Shown here in pieces: positions 46,431 to 56,600 of a stretch of 64,000 bases of DNA. The first letter of the stretch is position 1, and each line of letters starts with the position of its first letter. Made by a program: the position numbers and the translations under genes. Where the stretch lies: the NCBI RefSeq assembly GCF_037153985.1, contig NZ_JBBAYI010000014.1, positions 54,980 through 118,979 of the forward strand, written 5' to 3'. The notes below the pieces were generated by a model. The model did no database searches. It was not told the DNA's origin and saw only the letters and a list, made by a program, of their open reading frames with translations. This stretch comes from Emticicia sp037153985. GTDB lineage: Bacteria > Bacteroidota > Bacteroidia > Cytophagales > Spirosomataceae.

Positions 46431-47387
46431 TTAATCTAATCCAGCCATTGTATCAAAAGCGATTCGATAAATATTTTCAATTTTTCTCTCAATATCATTT
46501 TTGTCTCCTCTTTGCGTAGCAATAATTTCAGGCATTATTTGGTTCCTCACCAACCCGTTTATAATTTGGTATATGTTCTCTTCAATTTGTACCAGTTCTT
46601 TAATATCGGTAGTGATTTGAGTAAGTCCGTTGCCAATGTCATTGATTACGCGCTGAGCTATTGATTCTTCAATAAAGATTGCAAGCATTACTTCAATTTG
46701 TTCGTTGGTAAGGCTGTCTAAATCGATTGAGCCAAGCTCGCAAATTCTGACTATCGTATTTGAGTATGCCTGTTTTGTGATACTATCATCCTGTGTATCT
46801 TCATAAATCTTGTCAGTGTCTTTGAAAATCTCATCAGTCAATGAAGATAAAACTTCGAGTAATGTTTTTCCTTGATATGATGAAAGATTGAATTGAATTA
46901 GAGCTTCGTTTTTTCCAATACTCTGAACTGTATTTAAAACAGTGTAGAAACTGGATACACGAGATGCTGCTGGTTCCATCCTTCGAGCTAACTGTTGAGG
47001 ACCTCCAGCAGCATTTCTACTATAGCCTTTTAAAGCACTCTTCAGCTTTGCTGAATTCTGCCCACCACCACGTACATACGCATTAAATTGTCGGCGACTT
47101 TGTGTATATCTGTTGGAGGTTGCTGAAGAGCTACCCGTTCCGCTATCTTGGGATGAGTTGCTATTGCTCGAATCCTGTTGAGTTGTTTCACCACTATTGT
47201 TATTATCGTTACCAGTATCATTTTCACTTTCACTTCCTCCTGAATCCCCGTTGCTATCAAAAGGTTCTGGATTCTGCATATCAAAATCTGGAAAAATTTC
47301 TGGGGTCGGAAATCCACCACCACCAATCCAGCTTGGAATTAATGGGTTTGAACCTCCAGCCCCTCCTGATGATGCTGATGTTCCCAT
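46431..47387 (-). CDS. qatB: QatB
   Basis: 318 aa. Gly/Ser-rich start (MGTSASSGGAGGSNPLIPSW) and an Asn/Ser/Gly low-complexity segment (about residues 50-95) are family traits; the remaining 220 residues are helical and of unknown function. 1 base after the qatA stop. Recognised from its place and start in the published Qat system. Confidence 0.82.
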   Translation of the reverse strand: MGTSASSGGAGGSNPLIPSWIGGGGFPTPEIFPDFDMQNPEPFDSNGDSGGSESENDTGNDNNNSGETTQQDSSNSNSSQDSGTGSSSATSNRYTQSRRQFNAYVRGGGQNSAKLKSALKGYSRNAAGGPQQLARRMEPAASRVSSFYTVLNTVQSIGKNEALIQFNLSSYQGKTLLEVLSSLTDEIFKDTDKIYEDTQDDSITKQAYSNTIVRICELGSIDLDSLTNEQIEVMLAIFIEESIAQRVINDIGNGLTQITTDIKELVQIEENIYQIINGLVRNQIMPEIIATQRGDKNDIERKIENIYRIAFDTMAGLD

Positions 47388-47388
47388 A

Positions 47389-49227
47389 TTATTTATTGGT
47401 TAAAGCTAAAGTCTGTTTAGCAAGTTTTTTAAGGATTTGATTTTCATTCTGCTGTTCCCAGTTATGAAGCAATCCAGCAAACTTCTGATTAGCTTCTGAA
47501 GTTCTGAGACCGCTCAATTGACTTATTGACCAAACACCTAGATTTGTAGATGGGAAAGATTCTAAAATCTTTATAAGTCGAGTTTCAAGAGTTGAATCAA
47601 CTCTAACAATTCTCAATAGCCCGTTGAAAGGAGCAGGCATTCTTGAAAGGTCGCTTATTGAATGACATTCAACTTCCAATTTTTCAAATAATAATATTTT
47701 TTCTTTAGCATTTATATTCACAAGGTCTTTTTCTGCCTTATTTAAGATGATTTCGTTACCACTATTTAATTGCTTGAAAAAGGCAACTAAATGTTCAGGG
47801 AATGACCCATCTGAATCAAACCCTATGGCCTTTTCCTTCGAAATAAAAATATAAGGACGTAAGTCAGTACTACCAATTTTAGGCTCTAATAAAGACCATT
47901 CTTTAAATGCTATCTGTCCACTATTATCCTCACCTTCTTTTTCCTTTTCATTTTCCGTATCTTTTACAGATTTTGAAGTGCCTTCAGGTGTTGATGAAAC
48001 TTCCTCAACAATTTTATCGAAAGTTGCTGTTTGAAATCTTTCCAAAAGCATTAGTTTGGCCAATATTTTTAGTTCAACAATATCATCAAGTCCATAAATC
48101 TTGGATATTTTCATTCTTAGAAAAAGAGTGTTCAGAAACCTTTTAATGTTACGAGGGTTACCCTTCAAACCTAAAGATAATGTCGGTGTAAGTTGACCAG
48201 CAACAAGGAGTGTTTCTTGTAATTCAGTGGAAGACGTGGCAGATGCTCCGATTGCTTCTTTAATAATCTCATAAGTCAGTTCTAATGCTTCATATGGTCT
48301 CTTTTTACTGTCTTCGTAAGCTTGATATACAGTTTTCAATTGTTGAGAATCATTTTTCAAGTAGTTTTGCAGCATTAGTAGTTTAATATAGTTGCCTGTT
48401 TGCTGTTTAGTTAGTGTTGGAATACGAATGGGAATTTGTATCAACTTTTCTAAGTAGTTTTTCGTATATTCAGTATAGCTTGCAGGTAAATTAGGAAAAT
48501 GCTCTTTTACAGCATACTCAATCATTCTTTCATCAGCAGAAATGACAAAAGTAGTTCCTTCTACAAAAAGGAACAGTCTAATTGCTTCAAGGATTTCTAT
48601 GACAGATTTGGGTAAGCATCTATCTAAATCATCTACTAGGACTATTATGTGGTCGACTTTAGAACTAGAAATGAGCTTTTTGAATTCTTTACGAAAAGCA
48701 TGAATTTGACTTGTGACAGTTTCTTCTTTTTCCTCTTCTTTTATCATAGAATCATCATCCGAATACTCCGTCATTTTCTTTACTCTGGAGATTCCCTCCC
48801 CAATTATTCCAGCAACAGGAAGACCTGTTATTCCAGTTAGTAAGGCACCAGCAGAAAATTTAGCAACTTTTAGCCAGTTTATACGGCCTAGAAGTGATTT
48901 TGCAAATTTTTGAACTTTCTTATTAGCAGGTTGTAACTCTGCAAGCTCTGTAACAACAGTTTCCATCAAGGCTGTCTTAGCATCCTCGTATCCTTGAAAT
49001 AACCAGCCATTAAATAGTATGCAATGGTTATTTGAAACCTTAGCAACTTTTTCCGCTTTGACTTTTGATTGCAAAATAGAAAGAATAGAGGATTTACCAA
49101 CACCCCAATCACCATATACTCCAATTGTAAGAGGCCGAAGATTACTATCTCCAATTATTTCAATTACAGTTTGTGCTATTTTATCATTACCTAATAAGTC
49201 AACATCGGTTTCTTTATCGTTCCACAT
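47389..49227 (-). CDS. qatA: QatA, KAP-family P-loop NTPase
   Basis: 612 aa. Walker A GDWGVGKSS at residues 39-47, Walker B IIVLVDDLDRC near 212, ISADERMI sensor region near 253. A hydrophobic stretch (about residues 125-150, GALLTGITGLPVAGII) may be a membrane-associated KAP insert. First gene of qatABCD; probably the sensor or switch. The four genes are in the canonical order with tight spacing. Confidence 0.88.
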   Translation of the reverse strand: MWNDKETDVDLLGNDKIAQTVIEIIGDSNLRPLTIGVYGDWGVGKSSILSILQSKVKAEKVAKVSNNHCILFNGWLFQGYEDAKTALMETVVTELAELQPANKKVQKFAKSLLGRINWLKVAKFSAGALLTGITGLPVAGIIGEGISRVKKMTEYSDDDSMIKEEEKEETVTSQIHAFRKEFKKLISSSKVDHIIVLVDDLDRCLPKSVIEILEAIRLFLFVEGTTFVISADERMIEYAVKEHFPNLPASYTEYTKNYLEKLIQIPIRIPTLTKQQTGNYIKLLMLQNYLKNDSQQLKTVYQAYEDSKKRPYEALELTYEIIKEAIGASATSSTELQETLLVAGQLTPTLSLGLKGNPRNIKRFLNTLFLRMKISKIYGLDDIVELKILAKLMLLERFQTATFDKIVEEVSSTPEGTSKSVKDTENEKEKEGEDNSGQIAFKEWSLLEPKIGSTDLRPYIFISKEKAIGFDSDGSFPEHLVAFFKQLNSGNEIILNKAEKDLVNINAKEKILLFEKLEVECHSISDLSRMPAPFNGLLRIVRVDSTLETRLIKILESFPSTNLGVWSISQLSGLRTSEANQKFAGLLHNWEQQNENQILKKLAKQTLALTNK

Positions 49228-49670
49228 CAGTAAAATGTTTTAATGCAGTTAAACAATTTCATGCGACTAAACTGATGTACAGTCGTCGGTTTTAGAATAT
49301 TCGGAATTCAGAAATAATTTAAATGGGCACTAATAATAATCCAAAAAAAAATAATTTAGTAACAAATTTAATAATTTTTATTATCTGGTATTTTTTTGCG
49401 TATAGATTTTTGCGTTACTAATTCTTGAGATTAGAAAACTTACGTAAGAGTTCTTGTAAATTTTTCAAATATTGCCAAGAATAAAATTACAGCTCATATA
49501 TTTTAAATATTCATGGGTGCTACTCTAAGAGAATGAAAAATTTTTTCGTTTAAGTGGATTCTTTAGTATTTATCACTTACATAATTGTGATTGATATTTT
49601 ATTGGTTCACTACAAAACTATTCTGAAATATGCCAAATTAACATATTGATTAAGTTATTGAAAAATTGAG

Positions 49671-49715
49671 TATTGTAACAAGGATTGAACTTGTGACTTC
49701 TTCCATGTCAGAAAA
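49671..49715 (-). pseudogene. tRNA 3'-half remnant
   Basis: On the minus strand an anticodon-like loop (CTGACAT) and a perfect T arm (ACAAG-TTCAATC-CTTGT) are followed by 7 bases of acceptor. No 5' half. It aligns with the remnant at 53599-53653 (20 of 26 bases over the core). Confidence 0.5.
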
Positions 49716-49752
49716 CAATAGATTATCTAGTAGAATTTAGGTATATTTGTAA

Positions 49753-49767
49753 TATAATAGTATTATA
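49753..49767 (+). promoter_or_regulatory. Candidate HipB operator
   Basis: Palindrome TATAATA-G-TATTATA immediately downstream of the TATATTTG box at 49742-49749 and 30 bases before hipB. Position fits autoregulation by HipB. Confidence 0.4.
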
Positions 49768-49797
49768 AAATAGAACTTTACTGGCATAACTAATATC

Positions 49798-50106
49798 ATG
49801 ATATCACTTATAACGCCTTCTAAAGCGCAAAGAAAACTTACCGATAATGTCCGTAAGAGACGTTTGCTTATGGAGTTGACTCAGGAAGAGTTGGCAGAAC
49901 GCTCAGGCGTTGCGCTACCTACTTTAAGGAAGTTTGAGCAGAAAGGGCTTATTTCTCTGGAATCCTTTCTCAAGCTTCTTTTAGTAGTTGGCGGACTTGA
50001 AGAGATAATTGAGTCTACTAAACCAAGTAAACCTTTATTCAATTCGATTGATGATGTGCTTAAGGATAACAATCGTTCAACTCGTAAACGAGGGCATCGG
50101 AAATGA
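49798..50106 (+). CDS. hipB: HipB-like XRE antitoxin
   Basis: 102 aa. Helix-turn-helix: LLMELTQEELAERSGVALPTLRKFEQKG (residues about 24-51), then a short dimerisation region and a basic Arg/Lys tail. Overlaps hipA by 4 bases (ATGA), typical of a translationally coupled toxin-antitoxin pair. Represses its own operon and holds HipA in check. Confidence 0.85.
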   Translation: MISLITPSKAQRKLTDNVRKRRLLMELTQEELAERSGVALPTLRKFEQKGLISLESFLKLLLVVGGLEEIIESTKPSKPLFNSIDDVLKDNNRSTRKRGHRK

Positions 50107-51332
50107 AAAGACCAATATCAGATATTAAGGTGGGTTTGGACTTCGGGGGAGAAATCTTGCCAGTCGGGCGTTTAGCTGCTCGTGATGGAGTTATCTATTT
50201 TGAGTATCACAATTCTTTTCTTCAATCGAACCTTGAAATTTCGCCATTACGTTTGCCACTAAAACCGGGGGTTTCTTCATTTGCCCCACGACCTTTTGAA
50301 GGTCTGGCAGGTGTATTCAGTGACAGCTTGCCTGATGGTTGGGGGCGTTTATTGTTTGATCGCTACATGCAGTCACAGGGAGTGCTATCATCAGAGATAA
50401 CACCTCTTGAACGTTTAGCCTATGTCGGATTAAAAGGCATGGGGGCATTAGTCTATGAACCGGACTTCAGTCAACCTGATATACAAGGTTTAATTCAACT
50501 GGATTATTTTGCCGAAAAAGCTGAAGAAGTACTTACTGGAAGTTCTGGAGAAGTTATAGAAGAACTCTTGAGTTTAAATGGCTCATCTGCTGGAGCAAGG
50601 CCTAAAGCTCTTATCGGACTTGATACAAATCGTCAAAATATATCGCACGGAGCACAACATCTTGTAGAAGGGTTCGAACCTTGGCTCGTTAAGTTTCCCA
50701 ATATACTTGACGGAACAGATGCTGGTGCTATTGAGTATGTTTACGCCATTATGGCGAAAAATGCAGGTGTGAATATACCGGATGTACATTTATTCCCGTC
50801 GCAAAAGGGAGCTGGTTATTTTGCTGTCAAGCGTTTCGATAGGGATGGTTCAAAGCGGTATCATATGCACACAGCAGCAGGCTTGTTGCACAGTGATTAC
50901 CGAATGCCCTCATTAGATTATGAAGATATGCTGACTCTCACCGGAGCACTTACCAAAGATATTCGTGAAGTAGAAAAGATGTATCGCTTGGCTGTTTTCA
51001 ATGTTTTATCTCATAACCGTGATGATCATGCCAAAAACTTTAGTTTTCTGATGGATAAAACCGGACAGTGGAAACTATCGCCTGCCTATGACCTTACCTT
51101 TTCTAGCGGGCCACGTGGAGAGCAAAGTACGATGGTGATGGGTGAGGGGAAAAACCCAAAAGAGCAGCACTTAATAAAATTAGGATTGGAAGCCAGTCTT
51201 TCAAAACAAGTAATTGGCCATATCATAGAGCAAATCAGATACGCTTTAGCACAATGGAGACAAATAGCTAAAGAATATGGGGTAAGTCCTGCAAAAGTAA
51301 ATTTAATTGAGAGTAATATTAGAAAAACTTAA
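50103..51332 (+). CDS. hipA: HipA-family serine/threonine kinase toxin
   Basis: 409 aa, full length. Gly-rich P-loop-like GSSAGARPKALIG near residue 160, AVKRFDRDG near 240, catalytic SHNRDDHAKNFSF near 308 (HNRDDHAKN, with the catalytic Asp) and AYDLTFSSGPRGEQSTMV near 328 (DFG-type). HipA phosphorylates glutamyl-tRNA synthetase in E. coli and causes growth arrest; the target here is not known. Followed by a terminator. Confidence 0.9.
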   Translation: MKRPISDIKVGLDFGGEILPVGRLAARDGVIYFEYHNSFLQSNLEISPLRLPLKPGVSSFAPRPFEGLAGVFSDSLPDGWGRLLFDRYMQSQGVLSSEITPLERLAYVGLKGMGALVYEPDFSQPDIQGLIQLDYFAEKAEEVLTGSSGEVIEELLSLNGSSAGARPKALIGLDTNRQNISHGAQHLVEGFEPWLVKFPNILDGTDAGAIEYVYAIMAKNAGVNIPDVHLFPSQKGAGYFAVKRFDRDGSKRYHMHTAAGLLHSDYRMPSLDYEDMLTLTGALTKDIREVEKMYRLAVFNVLSHNRDDHAKNFSFLMDKTGQWKLSPAYDLTFSSGPRGEQSTMVMGEGKNPKEQHLIKLGLEASLSKQVIGHIIEQIRYALAQWRQIAKEYGVSPAKVNLIESNIRKT

Positions 51333-51457
51333 GTTAGAAGGTATTATAATACTCTTTTAGTATCAATATAACCGAAAATGTATAGGATACTTAGTCAGTT
51401 AAATTGAGATGGTGACCGTCAAGTTGATGAAAAATATTAAATTTGTTATAAGACAAT

Positions 51458-51490
51458 AAAACCTTTTGAATTAAATCAGAAGGTTTTTAC
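51458..51490 (+). terminator. Terminator of hipBA
   Basis: 12-bp stem AAAACCTTTTGA / TCAGAAGGTTTT with one G-T pair, loop of 6, then a T-run. Confidence 0.75.
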
Positions 51491-51572
51491 TTTTTCAAAT
51501 ACTTTTTATAAGTAAAAAATCGACTTGATGATAGAACATGTTTAAAAATTAGTTCATAACATTATTTTCAAA

Positions 51573-52571
51573 ATGGCAATTGTAACAAAAATACTAAACT
51601 ATTTTCACCCTGATAGAGTGGTTGTTGATTATTACACATTTGGTAATTTCTTAAACGCTCACAGGAATGAAATAGATGCAATTAATTTAAATATTCTGAT
51701 AAGAAAACTACTTCTAGAAGGGTATTTAATGGTTATGAGAGAGGGTGAAGCATTGAATCCTTTAAATACCGCTTATCAATCTATAAATTTTGATGCTGCT
51801 GAAGCAAGATATGGAGCTTATGACTTCAAAATCCTTGGATTTCCTTATATCAGAAGTATTTTTAGTAAATCAGTTTTTTCTTTTCTTGTAAAGTTTGACG
51901 ATAATCAAAAAATTGGAACGGGCTTTCTTCTGGAATTTAATAATCAAAAATATATTTTAACAGCAAAGCACAATGTTCTAAATAACAAGGGATTTAAAAT
52001 TTGTATTTCAGAAGGGGAAGAAGCAGAACCTAGAGAATTATGGATAACTTATAAAGGTGATGATTTTGATTCCTCATTAGATGAAAATATTGACTTGGCA
52101 TTACTCAAAGTTGATCCAGCTAGCATTCAAGATTTAAAAGCATTTATTCTTGAAAAATGGAAAGTTTTGGATGAAGTTTTGACTGCTGGATATCCCCCAA
52201 TTCCTGGATTTGATGCTATTCAATTTTGTGAGACTGCTACGGTAGCAGGTTTAATCTCCACTTCAGGTGAAATTACTGGTGAAGGTAACTCATACATTGG
52301 AAAGCAAGATTATTTCTTAATCAGCGCACGAGTCAAAGGTGGAAATAGTGGTGGTCCTGTCATTAATAGATCGGGGAAAGTAATAGGGATTGTTGCTGAT
52401 ATACCTGAAAATAATAATCAAATGGACTCAATGGGCTATGGGATTGTAACTCCAATGGAAACAATCTTGAAGTTTCTTCGTAGTGTTATTGAAGAAACAG
52501 AAGAAGTAAAAGTAAAAAAAATAAATATTGTTCAAGAAAATGGATGGACAATTATAAATAAGAAGATTTGA
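51573..52571 (+). CDS. Trypsin-like serine protease
   Basis: 332 aa. Catalytic triad His133 (TAKHNV), Asp174 (ENIDLALL) and Ser259 (GGNSGGPV). The N-terminal 100 residues are a separate helical domain of unknown fold with no signal peptide, so the enzyme is cytoplasmic. Stands alone between hipBA and a broken gene. Such proteases are effectors in some defence systems; no partner is seen, so this is inference. Confidence 0.8.
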   Translation: MAIVTKILNYFHPDRVVVDYYTFGNFLNAHRNEIDAINLNILIRKLLLEGYLMVMREGEALNPLNTAYQSINFDAAEARYGAYDFKILGFPYIRSIFSKSVFSFLVKFDDNQKIGTGFLLEFNNQKYILTAKHNVLNNKGFKICISEGEEAEPRELWITYKGDDFDSSLDENIDLALLKVDPASIQDLKAFILEKWKVLDEVLTAGYPPIPGFDAIQFCETATVAGLISTSGEITGEGNSYIGKQDYFLISARVKGGNSGGPVINRSGKVIGIVADIPENNNQMDSMGYGIVTPMETILKFLRSVIEETEEVKVKKINIVQENGWTIINKKI

Positions 52572-52703
52572 AACGCCTTTTTGAAATGTTTTAAATTAAA
52601 AAAGCAAAAGCTCTACCTGTAACCTATTAGGATGAGATAGAATAATAATTTTCTTACTATTGTTTTCTAATCTTATGCCTCACATATTTTATTGATATGT
52701 GTT

Positions 52704-53030
52704 TTAAGATATCCGCTTTTTATTTCCGATTAGGACTATTAGCACAATAAAGAAAAGTTCAATTAAGAAAGGGATGAGGGTGTATAAAATATTCTTATAG
52801 GCACCAAGCATAAACAAAACGGCATAAATAACTGCTGTAATAACTAATGAGAACGCTATAACTGAGTCTAGTCTTTTGTTTATTCTAACTTTAAACAAAG
52901 ATAATAATAGAAGTAATGGGACAATTATTGTCTCCAATGTGACTGCTCCAAATAAAAACTCAATAATATCTTTAATTGTAAATGCAATCAAACATATTAC
53001 TACAAAGAGTATAAAAATATATATTCTCAA
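52704..53030 (-). CDS. Small membrane protein (3' part of the frameshifted gene)
   Basis: 108 aa from a TTG start, with three to four hydrophobic helices (residues about 1-32, 36-46, 58-78 and 84-102). No family recognised. The upstream sequence is open in the same frame back to the break at about 53136, so this is probably the C-terminal domain of the broken gene rather than a gene of its own. Confidence 0.45.
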   Translation of the reverse strand: MRIYIFILFVVICLIAFTIKDIIEFLFGAVTLETIIVPLLLLLSLFKVRINKRLDSVIAFSLVITAVIYAVLFMLGAYKNILYTLIPFLIELFFIVLIVLIGNKKRIS

Positions 53031-53302
53031 AATATTTGGAATAATGTCTAAATTGAATATGAAGCAAATAGGGAAATCAGCAGTTAAATAATGAGGCTTA
53101 CCTGGCTTATTTTTTCGGTATGATGGTTTACCATAAAAAAATAAAGTAATAATTCATTGAAAACTTCGCAGTTAAAAGCTTTTAGCTCTTTCTCCATCAA
53201 AATTTCTCTAAAAGCTCTTGCTGAACAAGAGTGAAATACGGGTAAGCATCCAAGACTAGTTGTAGTTTTACTTATATGTTCAGCAAAATAAGTTTTAGCC
53301 AT
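52704..53302 (-). pseudogene. Frameshifted gene: short conserved domain joined to a membrane domain
   Basis: The frame from 53302 reads MAKTYFAEHISK...SARAFREIL...CEVFNELLLYFF and then breaks at a run of seven T. One extra T would let it continue as FYGKPSYRKNKPGKPHYL...PICFIF and run, still open, into the 108-aa membrane frame at 53030. The LYFFYGxPxYR pattern resembles a small unnamed family I recall from mobile regions, so the shift looks like a real decay or a homopolymer sequencing error. Confidence 0.6.
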
Positions 53303-53649
53303 ATTAATGCCTTTTTTATTTATTCGGTCCTAAATATATTCATTTTTCAAATATTTTTATAAATAATCTGGTTATTTTTCAAATTAAGACGATTTTCTAT
53401 TATTTCTTTAACAAAATATGTAGTCCCAATGCCAACAACTATTAATAACAGTAGAACCAATTAAGTTAGCAACGTGTCAACTAAGAGCAGTCTAAGTACA
53501 ATCGAGATAGTGACTTTTATTGGTACCCAAGATGGTACCCAATAAAAAGTATTTCTATTTATGATAAATCATACATTGATTTAAGTATTTGAAAAATATG
53601 GTGAAGCTAACCTGTCTCGAACTGGTGACCGCTTATATGTCAAGAATAG
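53303..53649. other. Non-coding region with tRNA remnant
   Basis: 347 AT-rich bases. Only the tRNA 3'-half remnant at 53599-53653 was recognised; it touches the end of the next gene. Confidence 0.5.
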
Positions 53650-53653
53650 CTAC
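53599..53653 (-). pseudogene. tRNA 3'-half remnant with encoded CCA
   Basis: On the minus strand: loop TTGACAT (GAC in the anticodon place), variable region, T arm ACCAG-TTCGAGA-CAGGT (one mismatch), 7-base acceptor, A and CCA. No 5' half. Same orientation as the remnant at 49671, so both may be old att sites of elements that used the same tRNA. Confidence 0.55.
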
Positions 53654-56600
53654 TTCAAACGTTTTCTTATACCTGCTTCAGTATCCTCTCTCAAAGCATC
53701 ATCTTCATAATACTGTACTAATTTATTCAAAATTGAGGCCGCCACAAATGGATGCGAAAACTCTAAAGCCTGCGTCCACAAACTATACATTTTTGCTAAT
53801 TGGCGTTCTTGATCGCCACCTTCACCTCGCCAGTGAAGGCCACGTGAGTTATAACGACCAGTTACCATTCCTCGCGAAATATCATCCGATTTTATTTGCT
53901 CCAAAACGTCCCTAATTGGTTCGCAAGGCCAAATTTCATCTTTACCTTTAGGACTTTTTGCCAATAATCCTCCAAGCGTAAGATCGCCAATGTCTTTGCG
54001 ACCTAATTCTTTACAAGTGTTTCGGTAAATTTTTATCCAGTTCAAAAGGTGATTGGTATCAACTTCACCTATCTCATTATGCCCAGGTATATGTTGCAGT
54101 GCATCTATTAATTTATATCCACGCTGAGCTCTGTATTGCACCTGACCCGGGTCATCGAGTTTTATTTCATCAGGGTCTGTTTCACCGTCTTTACGTCTAT
54201 AAACCCATGCTACTACCTGTGCAAAGAATTCTGGATGAAGCTCAATATATTTTTCAAGATTCGGAATACCACGAGTTCCACTATTTCCTCTACGCAATGC
54301 AATAATATCTATATAAGCAAATTCTAGTACAGCCATTTGCTCAAAAGAAAATGAGTCACTGTTTTCAAGAAATTCAAAAGCTTTTTCAATCTCATAATGT
54401 TGAAATTGGTAAGTGCCATCTATTTCATTACTTTTATTCACCAAAGCATTCATTAATCTATAAAGTAAAGCTGGCCTAATTTTCTCAAAAATATAATGAA
54501 CATAGCTGAATGCTGCACGAGGTCGATTAACTACTAAAAGTTTTTCTACAACTTCGTTTGGATCTTGCTCATCATAGTGCCACCAATCCGGTGAAACAGA
54601 ACTCCAATAAATTTGCTGTAGAGATTCATTAAGTTTATTGACGAGATACCATGTCGCCTCACAAAATGGAGCAAATCGAAGAAGCCTAATAAAATTTTCT
54701 TCTGAAAGAAATTCTTTTGCTTTAATAAGTATTTCTGTCCTTTTATTATTATCAATTATCGATCTAAGGGTTCCTTTTACTAATGATTCATATGCCCATG
54801 TAGTTGCCTTTTCTTCTGACCCTACAACTTTCAAAATAAAATCTAGTGTTCCTTGAGACGAAAGAATATTTTTTGTCATCAACGTACCAATTTCAAAGGG
54901 TGCTTTTCCCAATTCAGATAATTCTAAAATTCCATCTGTGCCACGTTCGTTATATATATCTTGAAGAGCCTTGCTTCTAATCTGGTCAATTCTTTCAGCA
55001 CGTTTGCGATAATCATTATCTCCGTTGTTTATTTCGTCATATGACTCTTCGACCCATGATTGTCGAAATAACCATTCAAACTTATTGATTATATTCTTTG
55101 GTTCTAGTGCTTCATAAGCTGCATTTGCGGCAACAATTGATTGATTAATTTGTCCATGCTCATTTCGAGAAATCATTTTTCGTGACATAAAATTAACCCG
55201 GATTTTTTCACGTATCCATGCCTTATCTAGGTCGCTGGCAGTAATTGCCCAATCTTTTACAATAGTCCATATAACTTCTTGCTCTTCTTCTCTTAAATCA
55301 TGAAGGCGCTCTACTAAATCACCAATTGTAGTTTTATCATGGTTTTTCCAGTGGAGGACTATCTCAACCACCTTATCCGTAAATTCATACATTTCCTTAT
55401 TTGTCTTTATAGGTGCACCGTAACCTTGTGCGTCATTCCTCCATCTAGGTTTATTACTATAGGAACCTGACTGTTGTAATCTTCCAAATTGTTCCATACA
55501 AATCTCCCATCCAATTTTTGGATAATCCTTTATGATAGAATTTAATACGGATATTCGTTTGCTGGCATTTGCAGCAGTTTGAGGCATCCAACATAGAAAA
55601 ATTGCTTTGAGCGAAGCTATCGGTTTATTTGCCCAGTTATCATCAATTTTAACTTCTGCAAGTCTAGCTAATATTAACGCTGCTCTAGTAAGTGTAATTG
55701 GTGACCAAGCTAAGTTTTCTAAAGCCCAAAGCAAACCTGTGCGAGAACAACCACCTCCAAAAAAGTCAGATTCAGCAGGCTTCATCAGGCCAATAGTAGC
55801 AGGGGCAAAAGTTTTTAAATCTTTTTCAAGTATTTTTAGAAATGTGTCAGGAGCTACTTCCGCATATGTTGGTAAGTCACGGTCATGAGCTTCGAGTTTT
55901 CGAGTTGTCAACGGCTCGTAAAGTAGGTCTTCGACTAATTTACTAGCCAAAACTTCAACATTTATACCCAATCTGTTTAGAAAAAGAGAATTTCCATGAA
56001 CTGCTAACAAAACAAGTGTTTCACAAATACCGTTGCGTAATGGACCTGAGATTTCTCTCGTTTTACCAAAGATTTTCGCAAATATTCTTTGTTTTTCGGG
56101 GAGATCTAAAGAGGGATTATCTTCAGAAAGAACAAGCTCAGCAACATCAAAATATGTTTTTAATTCAGTTTGGGTGATTGTTCCACTAATCGCAAATAAT
56201 AAATCAATTTTTGAAACGACTCCTCTATAACTTCCTGTAGACCATACTGGTGAATCGTTTAATTGATTTATTTCTTGAACTTGTTTTTCTAAATCATCAT
56301 ATGGAGTTTCTTTAGCCAGTGATGATAAGATAATTTGATCACATTGATTAGTAGAATTCCAAGCTCCCGCAAACAGAAAAGGAACTAATTTTGCAGATGT
56401 ACTTTTATCAGTTACCCAGTCTGGATTACGAATAGCAGGGATATTTGAAAGTCTTCTGCGTAGAACTGTAAGCGATCGTCCAGACTCATTTTCTAATCTG
56501 GTTCTTTCGTCATCTGTATATCCCATTTCTTCAAGAGACGAGTGAAATGATTCATAATTCAATGGCTCCAATTTAACGTGTGCGTCAGTATTAATTGAAT

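Larger units (their letters stand above)
49228..49797. other. Non-coding region between qatA and hipB
   Basis: 570 AT-rich bases. Divergent promoters for qatABCD and hipBA must lie here; TATATTTG at 49742-49749 is the best box for hipB. A degraded tRNA 3' half is at 49671-49715. No gene seen. Confidence 0.55.
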
